From Neisseria subflava (GTDB taxonomy: Bacteria; Pseudomonadota; Gammaproteobacteria; Burkholderiales; Neisseriaceae), in NCBI RefSeq assembly GCF_005221305.1, contig NZ_CP039887.1, positions 124,001 through 188,000 of the forward strand: a stretch of 64,000 bases of DNA. Direction: 5' to 3'. The position numbers and the translations under genes are program-made. The notes under the pieces were generated by a model. The model saw nothing but the letters and a program-made list of their open reading frames with translations, made no database searches and was not told where the DNA came from. Below are positions 25,012 through 33,781 of the stretch, one piece after another (positions within the stretch are counted from its first letter, which is position 1; each line of letters opens with the position of its first letter).

Positions 25012-25043
25012 AAAAAGAGCCTGTTTTATACAGGCTCTTTTTG
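25012..25043 (+). terminator. terminator of porB
   Basis: A 12-bp stem AAAAAGAGCCTG...CAGGCTCTTTTT followed by TGTTTTTG. A strong conventional terminator, not a DUS type. Confidence 0.93.
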
Positions 25044-25328
25044 TTTTTGTAAGAAATGTATTTTGTCATTGTAGGGGTAGGTTAAAGTATCTTCGATATT
25101 CGTTTTCAGACAGCCTATGAAAATTCAAGTCAGGTTATATTTTATTCAATATATGCTAAATGAAATTTCAGGAATTGTTTTGAGTATTATTATAAATAAG
25201 TTAACGATATAAAGATGGTCATTGGATTAAGTTGATTTTCCTATATTTCATGTCTACTAATAAAAGATTTATTTTTATAGTTCTAAAGTATTATTAGCAT
25301 GTAGAATTTGGTTTTAAGATTTGTAAAT

Positions 25329-25342
25329 TTGATTTTAATCAA
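25329..25342 (+). promoter_or_regulatory. FNR-binding site of nosR
   Basis: TTGATTTTAATCAA matches the FNR consensus TTGAT-N4-ATCAA at every defined base. Its centre (25335.5) is ~41.5 nt from the start predicted by the downstream -10. This is the class II activator position, implying anaerobic induction of nosR. Confidence 0.88.
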
Positions 25343-25364
25343 ATTATTGCCGATAGATGATTCA

Positions 25365-25370
25365 TATAAT
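25365..25370 (+). promoter_or_regulatory. -10 element of nosR promoter
   Basis: A perfect TATAAT 22 nt after the FNR box, with no good -35 hexamer, as expected for an FNR-dependent promoter. Predicted start ~25377, giving a leader of ~30 nt. Confidence 0.8.
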
Positions 25371-25406
25371 ATTAGTGTTTAGAGTATCGATATATCGGGA
25401 ATAGCC

Positions 25407-27755
25407 ATGTCCTGTCTTGAAATGAAGTGCTTAAGTGGCATTTGGAAACGAATCCTTGTGCTTTTTGCTGTGTTTTCTATGATGATAGTAAGCCTGCCTG
25501 CTTACGCGGAGCGCTTGCCTGATTTCTTGGCAAAAATTCAGCCTTCTGAAATTTTTCCTGGTGCTGATCGCTACGGCAAACCTGAAGGTAAGCCTTTGGT
25601 TGCTCGTGTATATAAAGGCGAAGAGCAGCTTGGTCTGGTTTATATCACGACTGATGTGGTCAATACGCGTGGTTATTCGAGTAAGCCGATTGATACGATG
25701 ATCGCATTGGCCAATGATGGCACTATTGCGGGAGCAAAATTGGTTGAGCACCATGAACCAATTATGCTAATTGGTATTCCGCAATCCCGTGTCGATAAAT
25801 TCATTGATAAATATATTGGCTTAAATTTTATTAAAAATCCTCCGCAGCCTGGCGTGGCTCCCGCGGATATCATCAGTGGTGCGACTGTAACGTTGATGGT
25901 GATTAACGACAGTATTCAGCGTTCTGTCAAATCGGTTATTCATCAATATCATTTGGGTACAGATAAAGCGGCTCAAGCCGGTGCTACGGCCGCTTCTGGT
26001 GAACAGGCTGCAAATGAGCCTGCGGTTCAAACCCGTCCCCGTCGTGCTGTGAATCCTGATAAACAAGACATTCAGTCTTGGAATGCGTTGTTAGAACAAA
26101 AAGCTGTTGGTCATCTGCATATTTCTGTTGATGATATCAACAAATTATTTGAAAAAGGCGGTAAAGCCGGTGTTGCAGATCATGCAGAGCAGGGTGATGG
26201 TAACGATACATTCGTTGATTTATATGTCGCTTTGGTCAGCCAACCTTCTATCGGTAAAAGCCTTTTAGGTGAGGCAGGTTGGAATAATCTGCAAAAACGT
26301 TTGCAACCAGGTCAACAGGCAATTATGGTTGCCGGTGAAGGCCGATACTCTTGGAAGGGCTCAGGCTATGTGCGTGGCGGTATCTTTGACCGTATCGAAA
26401 TGATTCAGGGCGATACCAGCTTCCGTTTTACCGATGCACAACATGAGCGTGTGGTTGCTTTGGCAGCGGAAGGTGCGCCTGCATTTAAAGAGGTTTCTTG
26501 GTTTACTATCCCTGAAGGTGTGGAATTTGATGCTGCCGAGCCATGGCGTTTACAACTGATGATTCAACGTGTGTTGAGCGTTAACGATAAAGCTTTCGTA
26601 ACTGCAGATTTGGATTACGAATTGCCAAAAGGCTACTATGTCAATGATCCAAAAGCACCACCTGTTGAAATCAGCGCGCCAGTTGAGCAAGTTGCGGCTG
26701 TAGCTTCAGCTCCTGAAAGTACGGGTATTGCCGAAGATGCGACTGCCGGTGATGATGGTGTTTCCAACCAACTTTGGAAACAGGTTTGGAAAGCTAAACA
26801 AGGCCAAATTATTGTTGTCGGTATTGCTTTGACAATTCTCCTGTTGGTATTCCTATTCCAAGACTGGATTGTACGTTACGAAAAATGGTATGACCGTTTC
26901 CGCCTATGCTTCTTGACATTTACCTTGGTTTATATTGGTTGGTATGCGCAAGCACAATTATCGGTTGTCAATACGCTGACCTTGTTCTCCGCAATTTTGA
27001 CCGAATTCCACTGGGAATTTTTCCTGATGGATCCGCTGGTGTTCATTCTGTGGCTCTTTACAGCGGCGACCATGCTGTTGTGGAACAGGGGTACGTTCTG
27101 CGGCTGGCTGTGTCCTTTCGGTTCATTGCAGGAGTTGACCAATCGCGTTGCTAAAAAACTGGGCGTAAAACAAATTACTGTGCCACATTTGTTGCATACG
27201 CGCCTGACAGCCATTAAATACGTTATCTTCTTCGGTTTGCTGGCTATTTCCCTGTACGATTTGGGTACTGCTGAAAAATTTGCAGAAGTTGAACCTTTCA
27301 AAACCGCAATTATTCTGAAGTTTATGCGTGAATGGTGGTTTGTATTGTTTGCTGCAGCTTTGCTGATTGCCGGTTTGTTTATCGAACGTTTCTTCTGTCG
27401 TTATCTGTGTCCTTTGGGTGCGGGTATCGCATTGCCGGGTCGCTTCCGTGTGTTTGACTGGCTGCGCCGCTATAAAATGTGTGGCAACCCTTGTCAGATT
27501 TGTACACATGAATGTCCGGTTCAGGCCATTGCACCAGAAGGCGATATTCATCCGAACGAATGTATCCAATGCCTGCATTGCCAGGTAATGTATCACCACG
27601 ATACACGTTGTCCTCAAGTAGTGGCAACGAATAAGAAAAAACAAAAACAAGCGGCGGCAAAATCTGAGCAGCACGATGCGGCAGTAACGCAAAATGCTCA
27701 AGAACAAGTTGTTCAGTTTGTTAAAAAAGAATCGGCAATTAGTGTTGATAAGTAG
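25407..27755 (+). CDS. nosR: NosR, membrane flavo-iron-sulfur protein for N2O reductase
   Basis: NosR feeds electrons to NosZ and is needed for its expression and activity. The 782-residue protein has an N-terminal signal/TM (~15-34) and a periplasmic FMN-binding domain with the covalent-flavin motif SGATVT at 157-162 (Thr162 the expected attachment site). About five TM segments lie between ~470 and 680, with CGWLCPFGS and CRYLCPLGAG, and a cytoplasmic ferredoxin domain holds two 4Fe-4S clusters (CGNPCQICTHECP and CIQCLHCQVM...CP). It is complete, with no frameshift. An Ala/Glu-rich insertion at ~185-210 and a tail beyond the clusters make it somewhat longer than typical NosR. Confidence 0.95.
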   Translation: MSCLEMKCLSGIWKRILVLFAVFSMMIVSLPAYAERLPDFLAKIQPSEIFPGADRYGKPEGKPLVARVYKGEEQLGLVYITTDVVNTRGYSSKPIDTMIALANDGTIAGAKLVEHHEPIMLIGIPQSRVDKFIDKYIGLNFIKNPPQPGVAPADIISGATVTLMVINDSIQRSVKSVIHQYHLGTDKAAQAGATAASGEQAANEPAVQTRPRRAVNPDKQDIQSWNALLEQKAVGHLHISVDDINKLFEKGGKAGVADHAEQGDGNDTFVDLYVALVSQPSIGKSLLGEAGWNNLQKRLQPGQQAIMVAGEGRYSWKGSGYVRGGIFDRIEMIQGDTSFRFTDAQHERVVALAAEGAPAFKEVSWFTIPEGVEFDAAEPWRLQLMIQRVLSVNDKAFVTADLDYELPKGYYVNDPKAPPVEISAPVEQVAAVASAPESTGIAEDATAGDDGVSNQLWKQVWKAKQGQIIVVGIALTILLLVFLFQDWIVRYEKWYDRFRLCFLTFTLVYIGWYAQAQLSVVNTLTLFSAILTEFHWEFFLMDPLVFILWLFTAATMLLWNRGTFCGWLCPFGSLQELTNRVAKKLGVKQITVPHLLHTRLTAIKYVIFFGLLAISLYDLGTAEKFAEVEPFKTAIILKFMREWWFVLFAAALLIAGLFIERFFCRYLCPLGAGIALPGRFRVFDWLRRYKMCGNPCQICTHECPVQAIAPEGDIHPNECIQCLHCQVMYHHDTRCPQVVATNKKKQKQAAAKSEQHDAAVTQNAQEQVVQFVKKESAISVDK

Positions 27756-27773
27756 TTATTTATAAAAAAAAGA

Positions 27774-27791
27774 GGGCTGTATCGGCAGCCC
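27774..27791 (+). other. hairpin between nosR and nosZ
   Basis: GGGCTG-TATCGG-CAGCCC preceded by an A-run. The T-run is on the minus strand, so it would not terminate nosR transcripts well. It may partly separate nosR from nosZ expression. A DUS follows at ~27815. Confidence 0.45.
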
Positions 27792-27863
27792 GACTTAGAA
27801 ATTTTTTCATCGGTAGGCCGTCTGAAAAAAATCGGCCGCCGGATTTTATCCAAGGAGTGTCGT

Positions 27864-29831
27864 ATGTCAGACGAAAAATTAGAACAAAACGGCTTAAGCC
27901 GTCGTTCATTCTTAGGTACTGCCGCTGCTTCCGGTGCAGGTATTGCCGGTGCCGGTTTGTTGGGCTTGGCCGGTTGCTCTAACGGTGAGGGTGACAAAGC
28001 TGCCGCTTCTGGCGCAGCTCCTGCTGAAAAAGCAGCTGCTCATTCTGCCGAGCCGGGCAAAATGACTTCCGAAGTGGGTCCAGGTGAACTTGACCAATAC
28101 TACGGTTTCCTCTCAGGCGGTCAATCAGGCGAAATGCGCTTGATCGGTTTGCCGTCTATGCGCGAACTGATGCGTATCCCTGTATTCAATATGGACAGCG
28201 CTACCGGTTGGGGTCGTACCAATGAGAGCTTGAAAGTCCTCAACGGAAATATTACCGAAGAAACCCGTAAATTCTTGCAAGACAGCGGTTTGCGTTGCTA
28301 CCCTAACGGCGACTTGCACCACCCACACTTGTCTTTCACCGACCAAACTTACGATGGCCGTTATGCTTACGCCAACGATAAAGCAAACACCCGTGTTTGC
28401 CGTATCCGCTTGGATGTGATGAAAACCGATAAAATCATTGATATTCCTAATGCTTCGGGTATCCACGGCCTGCGTCCGCAACGTTATCCGAAAACCGGTT
28501 ACGTTTTTGCCAACGGCGAGCATATCGTTCCTGTTGACGGCGTAGGCAAATGGGATGATCCTAAAACTTGGAATGCCGTTTATACCGCAATTGACGGCGA
28601 AACCATGGAGATCGCATGGCAAGTTTTGGTAGACGGTAACTTGGACAACGGCGATGCCGACTACCAAGGTAAATACTCCTTCTCTACCTGCTATAACTCT
28701 GAGCGCGCTCTGACTGTACAAGGTGCTTCTTCTAACGAGCAAGACTGGTGTGTAGTATTTAATCTGGCTGCCATCGAAGAAGGCATCAAAAAAGGCGACT
28801 TCAAAGAAGTTAACGGCGTGAAAATGTTGGACGGCCGTGCAGAAGCCAACTCTCCATACACCCGCTACATCCCTGTGCCTAACTCTCCTCACGGCTGTAA
28901 CGCAAGCCCTGACGGCAAATACATCATGCTCAATGGTAAACTGTCTCCAACCGTTACCGTATTGGATGTCAGCAAACTGGACGATTTGTTTGCAGGCAAA
29001 ATCAAAGAGCGCGATGTTGTCGTAGCTGAGCCTCAACTGGGTCTTGGCCCGTTACACACTGCATTTGACGGTCGCGGCAATGCTTATACAACATTGTTTA
29101 TCGACAGCCAAATGGTGAAATGGAACATCGACGATGCGATTAAAGCCTACAAAGGCGAGAAAATAGATCCGATCAAACAAAAACTGGACGTTCACTATCA
29201 ACCTGGCCACAACCACACTACCATGGGCGAAACCAAAGAAGCCGACGGTAAATGGTTGGTGTCTTTGAACAAATTCTCCAAAGACCGCTTCCTGAACGCA
29301 GGTCCTCTGAAACCTGAGTGTGACCAATTGATCGACATCTCAGGCGATGAAATGCGTCTGGTTCACGACAACCCGACTTTTGCAGAACCGCACGACTTCT
29401 GTCTGGTTTCCGCTTCCAAAGTGAACCCAAGCAAAACTTGGGACCGCAAAGACCCATGGTTCTGGAAAGATGCTTTGGAACAAGCGCAAAAAGACGGCGT
29501 TGAGTTGGAAAAAGCCGCTAAAGTCGTACGCGAAGGCAACAAAGTACGCGTGTACATGACTGCCGTTGCGCCTGCATTCAGTATCCCTCAATTTGAAGTG
29601 AACCAAGGCGACGAAGTGACCGTATACGTGACCAACGTTGAGACTATTGAGGACTTGACTCACGGCTTCACTTTGGAAGGCTACGGTATCGCTATGGAGA
29701 TTAGTCCGCAAGCGACATCTTCTGTAACCTTCAAAGCAGTCCGTCCAGGCGTACACTGGTACTACTGCCAATGGTTCTGCCACGCATTGCACATGGAAAT
29801 GTCAGGCCAAATGATTGTTAAACCAAAATAA
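27864..29831 (+). CDS. nosZ: nitrous-oxide reductase NosZ (clade I, Tat lipoprotein)
   Basis: The terminal denitrification enzyme, reducing N2O to N2 with the CuZ and CuA centres. The 655-residue protein has a twin-arginine signal SRRSFLGTAA (Arg13-Arg14) and directly after it a lipobox LAGC (Cys38), followed by an Ala-rich linker (~39-65). The beta-propeller carries DLHHPH and further CuZ His motifs (SPHGCN, PGHNHT, EPHDF). The C-terminal cupredoxin has the CuA ligands His600, Cys635, Trp637, Cys639, His643 and Met646. All are intact, so the enzyme should be active. AAGGAG precedes the ATG. Confidence 0.97.
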   Translation: MSDEKLEQNGLSRRSFLGTAAASGAGIAGAGLLGLAGCSNGEGDKAAASGAAPAEKAAAHSAEPGKMTSEVGPGELDQYYGFLSGGQSGEMRLIGLPSMRELMRIPVFNMDSATGWGRTNESLKVLNGNITEETRKFLQDSGLRCYPNGDLHHPHLSFTDQTYDGRYAYANDKANTRVCRIRLDVMKTDKIIDIPNASGIHGLRPQRYPKTGYVFANGEHIVPVDGVGKWDDPKTWNAVYTAIDGETMEIAWQVLVDGNLDNGDADYQGKYSFSTCYNSERALTVQGASSNEQDWCVVFNLAAIEEGIKKGDFKEVNGVKMLDGRAEANSPYTRYIPVPNSPHGCNASPDGKYIMLNGKLSPTVTVLDVSKLDDLFAGKIKERDVVVAEPQLGLGPLHTAFDGRGNAYTTLFIDSQMVKWNIDDAIKAYKGEKIDPIKQKLDVHYQPGHNHTTMGETKEADGKWLVSLNKFSKDRFLNAGPLKPECDQLIDISGDEMRLVHDNPTFAEPHDFCLVSASKVNPSKTWDRKDPWFWKDALEQAQKDGVELEKAAKVVREGNKVRVYMTAVAPAFSIPQFEVNQGDEVTVYVTNVETIEDLTHGFTLEGYGIAMEISPQATSSVTFKAVRPGVHWYYCQWFCHALHMEMSGQMIVKPK

Positions 29832-29856
29832 TTTTGGTTTGATGATTTAATCCTTT

Positions 29857-29892
29857 AGGCCGTCTGAAAAGACATTCTTTCAGACGGCCTTT
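29857..29892 (+). terminator. inverted DUS terminator after nosZ
   Basis: AGGCCGTCTGAAA/TTTCAGACGGCCT followed by TTTAT. It would separate nosRZ from nosDFYL, at least in part. Confidence 0.75.
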
Positions 29893-29959
29893 ATAGCAAA
29901 GCTGTTTGTCAGTCAATATGTCAATGAAATATAAACCATCATCAGACAGCTTTGCTATA
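29892..29959. repeat. 68-bp MITE-like inverted repeat between nosZ and nosD
   Basis: Terminal repeats of 17 bp, TATAGCAAAGCTGTTTG at 29892-29908 and CAGACAGCTTTGCTATA at 29943-29959, match at 16 of 17 positions and start/end in TATAG/CTATA. The shape resembles neisserial Correia elements (TATAG ends, TA target) but the repeat sequence is different. Only one copy is in this window. Confidence 0.5.
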
Positions 29960-30023
29960 ACATCAAAATACCTGTTTCTGCATATGTTTATCATGTAGAA
30001 AACAGGCCGTCTGAAATTGAGAT

Positions 30024-31391
30024 ATGATTATGACGCATACACCATCCCATCGTTCCAAATGGCAACGTGCCGCATTCGTATTGCTGTTGGGCAGTATGGT
30101 TCAGACGGCCTTTGCCGCAGTCATCAACGTATCCGCACAAGACAATCTCAATGATGCTTTAGCGCGCGCCCAAGCTGGCGATACGCTCAAGCTTGCCTCC
30201 GGTACATACAAGACCAAACTTTATATCGACAAACCGATTACCATTGAAGGTCCGACTGACCGCTCCGCCAAGATTATTGGCGACAGGAGCGGGCGTACCA
30301 TTGCCGTTCATGCACCTGACGTGACCCTGCGTAATCTGACTGTTTCCAATTCAGGCTTGAGCCTGCCGGCCATGGATGCAGGGATTTATCTTGAGGAAAC
30401 GGCTCCGCGTGCATTGATTGAACACAATAATGTCTTGGACAACTCTGTCGGCGTGTACATCCATGGAGCGGCAGAATCGATGGTGCGCGAAAATAAGATT
30501 GTCGGGGAAGCTACATTGCGCGTGAATGAGCGCGGTAATGGCGTAACGGTTTGGAATGCGCCGGGTGCGCAAGTAGTCGACAACGATATTTCCAAAGGCC
30601 GTGACGGTATTTTCTCCAATACCAGTACAAACAATACCTATAAAGGCAATCGTTTCAGCGATTTGCGTTTTGCAGTACATTATATGTACACCAACGACAG
30701 CGAGGTTAGCAACAACATCTCCGTTGGCAACAATATGGGCTATGTGTTGATGTTCTCAGAGCGTCTTAAAGTGTATGGCAATATCGCCGTGGGCAGCCGT
30801 GACCAAGGTATCATGCTCAATTACGTCAACTATTCCGATATTAACGACAATATTATCAACAAAGCCGGTAAATGCGTATTCGCCTATAACGCCAACTTCA
30901 ATAAAATTTTTGACAACCATTTTGAAAACTGTCAAATCGGTATTCACTTTACCGCGGCCATTGAAGGCACAAGCCTGTTCAATAATTCGTTTATCAACAA
31001 CGAAAGCCAAGTCAAATACGTCAGCACCCGTTTCCTTGATTGGGGAGAGGGCGGACGAGGCAATTATTGGAGCGACAACAGCGCATTCGATCTTGATGGC
31101 GATGGTTTTGGCGACAACGCCTATCGACCGAACGGCATCATCGATCAAATCATTTGGCGCGCTCCCGTGTCCCGTTTGCTGATGAACAGTCCTGCCGTCA
31201 GTATTGTCAAATGGGCGCAATCGCAGTTCCCCGCTATTTTGCCGGGCGGCGTCATCGACAGTAAGCCATTGATGAAACCGATCAGCAACAAAACAAGTAC
31301 CAAATACGAAGCCATGAAGGATGAGCTGTTGCACGAAGCCAATACGCGCCAATCCAATTGGAGTAATGCCGAAAACGGATCTTTGAATTAA
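30024..31391 (+). CDS. nosD: NosD, periplasmic copper-maturation protein
   Basis: NosD is a right-handed parallel beta-helix (CASH domain) protein needed for CuZ assembly with the NosFY ABC transporter. The 455-residue protein has a signal peptide (~10-35, ending VQTAFA-A) encoded partly by a DUS. Periplasmic repeats follow (IYLEETAPRALIEHN, GVYIHGAAESMVREN and so on), then GNYWSDNSAFDLDGDGFGD, diagnostic of NosD. The start is ATG at 30024 or the in-frame ATG two codons on. A DUS lies just upstream. Confidence 0.95.
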   Translation: MIMTHTPSHRSKWQRAAFVLLLGSMVQTAFAAVINVSAQDNLNDALARAQAGDTLKLASGTYKTKLYIDKPITIEGPTDRSAKIIGDRSGRTIAVHAPDVTLRNLTVSNSGLSLPAMDAGIYLEETAPRALIEHNNVLDNSVGVYIHGAAESMVRENKIVGEATLRVNERGNGVTVWNAPGAQVVDNDISKGRDGIFSNTSTNNTYKGNRFSDLRFAVHYMYTNDSEVSNNISVGNNMGYVLMFSERLKVYGNIAVGSRDQGIMLNYVNYSDINDNIINKAGKCVFAYNANFNKIFDNHFENCQIGIHFTAAIEGTSLFNNSFINNESQVKYVSTRFLDWGEGGRGNYWSDNSAFDLDGDGFGDNAYRPNGIIDQIIWRAPVSRLLMNSPAVSIVKWAQSQFPAILPGGVIDSKPLMKPISNKTSTKYEAMKDELLHEANTRQSNWSNAENGSLN

Positions 31392-31396
31392 ACATG

Positions 31397-31432
31397 TTTT
31401 CAGACGGCCTTTTGAATGAGGCCGTCTGAAAC
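31397..31432 (+). terminator. inverted DUS pair between nosD and nosF
   Basis: TTTTCAGACGGCC...GGCCGTCTGAAAC forms a hairpin without a clean T-run, so it may be only a leaky attenuator inside the cluster. Confidence 0.5.
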
Positions 31433-31450
31433 GGCACAAAGGAATTATTC

Positions 31451-32344
31451 ATGACCAACCACGTCGAATTAAGAAACGTGACTAAACAATTCGGCAGTCA
31501 AAAAGCCGTCAACCAAGTCGATTTAGTCCTCAAAGCAGGCGAAAGCGTCGGCATGGCAGGGCATAACGGTGCAGGCAAATCCACCATCATGAAGCTGATA
31601 CTCGGCCTGATTACGCCGACCGAAGGCGAAGTCATGTTGCTGGGCGAGCGTACCGGCAGCAAGGAAGGCGCACTGCTTCGTAGCCAAATCGGCTACCTAC
31701 CTGAAACCGTCGCGCTTCATCCTTCATTGACTGGCATTGAAACCATGGATTTCTATGCCAAGCTGAAAAAACAGCCCTTGAGTAAAAACCGTGAGTTGTT
31801 GGAACGCGTCGGCATTTCTCAAGCGGCACGCCGCCGTGTCGGCACTTACTCCAAAGGTATGCGCCAACGTCTCGCTTTGGCACAAGCCTTATTGGGCGAG
31901 CCTAAAGTCTTATTGTTTGACGAACCGACTACGGGCCTTGACCCGGCTTCACGCCAAATGTTTTACGAAGTCGTGCGCGAGCTGAATGGACGCGGTGCAA
32001 CCGTATTGCTCAGCACGCACGCGCTTGCCGAACTCGATGGCCACGCCGACCGCATTATCGTCATGAAAAACGGCGTGAAAGTTGCCGATGGCAGCATGGA
32101 TGAGCTGCATGTCCAAAGTGGTTTGCCGTTGACCGTCAATGTCCGTTTGAAAGAAGCGCGTCCGTTGAGCGAGCGTTGGCAGCCGCTTTCAGACGGCCTG
32201 TCGTATAAAGCGCAATGTAAAGCCGAAGAGCGTATGGGACTTTTGAGCGAATTGGGCGATTTGGGCAACCTTGCCTATATCGATATCCATACCCCGACAC
32301 TTGACGATATGTACGCACAATTCTTAAAAAGGGAAGACGTATGA
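31451..32344 (+). CDS. nosF: NosF, ABC transporter ATPase
   Basis: ATPase of the NosDFY copper/sulfur maturation system. The 297-residue protein has Walker A GHNGAGKST (37-45), signature YSKGMRQRLALAQALLG, Walker B VLLFDEPTTGLD and the switch His in LLSTHALAEL. A DUS inside encodes SDGL near residue 255. Its stop overlaps the nosY ATG (ATGA). Confidence 0.95.
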   Translation: MTNHVELRNVTKQFGSQKAVNQVDLVLKAGESVGMAGHNGAGKSTIMKLILGLITPTEGEVMLLGERTGSKEGALLRSQIGYLPETVALHPSLTGIETMDFYAKLKKQPLSKNRELLERVGISQAARRRVGTYSKGMRQRLALAQALLGEPKVLLFDEPTTGLDPASRQMFYEVVRELNGRGATVLLSTHALAELDGHADRIIVMKNGVKVADGSMDELHVQSGLPLTVNVRLKEARPLSERWQPLSDGLSYKAQCKAEERMGLLSELGDLGNLAYIDIHTPTLDDMYAQFLKREDV

Positions 32345-33171
32345 ACCCCGTTTGGATTATTACCGGCAAAGAAGTCCGCGACAGCCTGCGCAACCGTTGG
32401 GTCCTCGCCGCCGCGCTCCTGCTTGCCGCGCTTGCCCTGTCATTGGGTTTCCTGGGCAGCTCGCCCACCGGCACAGTCAAAGTCGATCCGTTGACCGTTA
32501 CCGTTGTCAGCCTCTCCAGTCTGTCGATTTTCCTGATTCCGCTGATTGCGATGTTGCTCTCTTATGACGCGCTGATTGGCGAAATCGAACGCGGCACGAT
32601 GGCGCTGTTGTTGAGCTATCCGATTTCGCGCAACCAAATCCTTGCCGGCAAATTTATCGGCCATCTCATCATCCTTGCCCTTGCTACTACGGCAGGCTAC
32701 GGATTGGCAGGCATTACCCTCCAGCTTGCCAACGGCGGCTTTGACCTTGCCGCATGGAAGCCTTTTGCCCTCCTGATTGTTGCCAGTGTGATTCTTGGTG
32801 CAGCTTTTTTGTCTATGGGTTATTTGATCAGCGCGAAAGTCAAAGAACGCGGTACCGCCGCCGGTATCGCCATCGGCGTATGGCTGTTTTTTGTGGTGAT
32901 TTTCGATATGGCGCTTTTGGGTATTTTGGTTGCCGATACTGAACAAGTCATTACCGCGCCTGTTGTGGAAACCATTCTCTTGTTCAATCCTTCCGACATT
33001 TACCGTCTGCTCAACCTGACCGGTTATGAAAACACCGCCATGTACGCAGGTATGGCCGGTTTGAGCGATCAAATCAGCCTGACTATGCCGGTTTTGCTGA
33101 CGGCGCAGGTATTATGGGTTATCATTCCTTTGGTCTTAGCCGCCTGGATTTTCGGAAAGAGACAAATATGA
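32341..33171 (+). CDS. nosY: NosY, ABC transporter permease
   Basis: Membrane partner of NosF. The 276-residue protein has six TM segments, the first at ~18-38. It contains LLSYPISRNQILAGKFIGHL, typical of ABC-2 type permeases, and NPSDIYRLLNLTG. It overlaps nosF and nosL by 4 nt each, so nosFYL is one tightly coupled unit. Confidence 0.94.
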   Translation: MNPVWIITGKEVRDSLRNRWVLAAALLLAALALSLGFLGSSPTGTVKVDPLTVTVVSLSSLSIFLIPLIAMLLSYDALIGEIERGTMALLLSYPISRNQILAGKFIGHLIILALATTAGYGLAGITLQLANGGFDLAAWKPFALLIVASVILGAAFLSMGYLISAKVKERGTAAGIAIGVWLFFVVIFDMALLGILVADTEQVITAPVVETILLFNPSDIYRLLNLTGYENTAMYAGMAGLSDQISLTMPVLLTAQVLWVIIPLVLAAWIFGKRQI

Positions 33172-33662
33172 GAAAAATATTATTTACAGCATTCACCATC
33201 ATTGCTTTATCTGCTTGTAGCAAAGAGGAAAATACCCCTCCGCCTACGCCCCAACAAATCAGCGACAGCGCAGTCGGTCATTACTGCAGCATGAATTTGA
33301 CCGAACACAACGGCCCTAAAGCGCAAATCTTCTTGAATGGCAAACCTGACAAACCGGTTTGGTTTTCCACCATCAAGCAGATGTTCGGCTATACCAAGCT
33401 GCCCGAAGAGCCTAAAGGCATTCATGCCATCTATGTTACCGATATGGGCAAAGTCAAAGATTGGGAAAAACCCAATGCCGACGCCGAATGGATAGATGCG
33501 AAAAAAGCCTATTACGTCATCGAAAGCAGCTTTATCGGCGGTATGGGTGCGGAAGACGCGCTTCCGTTTGCCGACAAGGCTCAGGCTGAAAAATTCGCCA
33601 AAGAAAAAGGCGGCAGAGTAGTCGGTTTTGCAGAGATGCCCGACGAATACATTTTTAAATAA
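33168..33662 (+). CDS. nosL: NosL, copper chaperone lipoprotein
   Basis: An outer-membrane-type lipoprotein that delivers Cu(I) for NosZ assembly. The 164-residue precursor has a signal peptide with lipobox LSAC (Cys17), the metal-binding HYCSMNLTEHNGPKAQI motif, and IYVTDMGKVKDWEKP. The start MRKILF is taken because its ATG overlaps the nosY stop; a longer frame upstream is inside nosY. Confidence 0.94.
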   Translation: MRKILFTAFTIIALSACSKEENTPPPTPQQISDSAVGHYCSMNLTEHNGPKAQIFLNGKPDKPVWFSTIKQMFGYTKLPEEPKGIHAIYVTDMGKVKDWEKPNADAEWIDAKKAYYVIESSFIGGMGAEDALPFADKAQAEKFAKEKGGRVVGFAEMPDEYIFK

Positions 33663-33673
33663 AATAATCAATA

Positions 33674-33707
33674 AAAGGCCGTCTGAAACAGTTTCAGACG
33701 GCCTTTG
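33674..33707 (+). terminator. inverted DUS terminator after nosL
   Basis: AAAGGCCGTCTGAAAC/GTTTCAGACGGCCTTT followed by GTG. Long perfect stem. nosX starts 75 nt later and may need read-through or its own promoter. Confidence 0.75.
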
Positions 33708-33781
33708 TGTTGGAAGCTGCCGATTGATGATTTAATGAATGCGGCTTTCAATGTAAAGATAAAAAATCCAAGGAATACTTT

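Larger units (their letters stand above)
25044..25406 (+). other. AT-rich nosR upstream region
   Basis: 363 nt without a gene. It holds a degenerate DUS at ~25104-25116 (AGGCTGTCTGAA, minus strand) and, near its end, the FNR box and -10 element of nosR. The rest is featureless AT-rich sequence. Confidence 0.6.
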
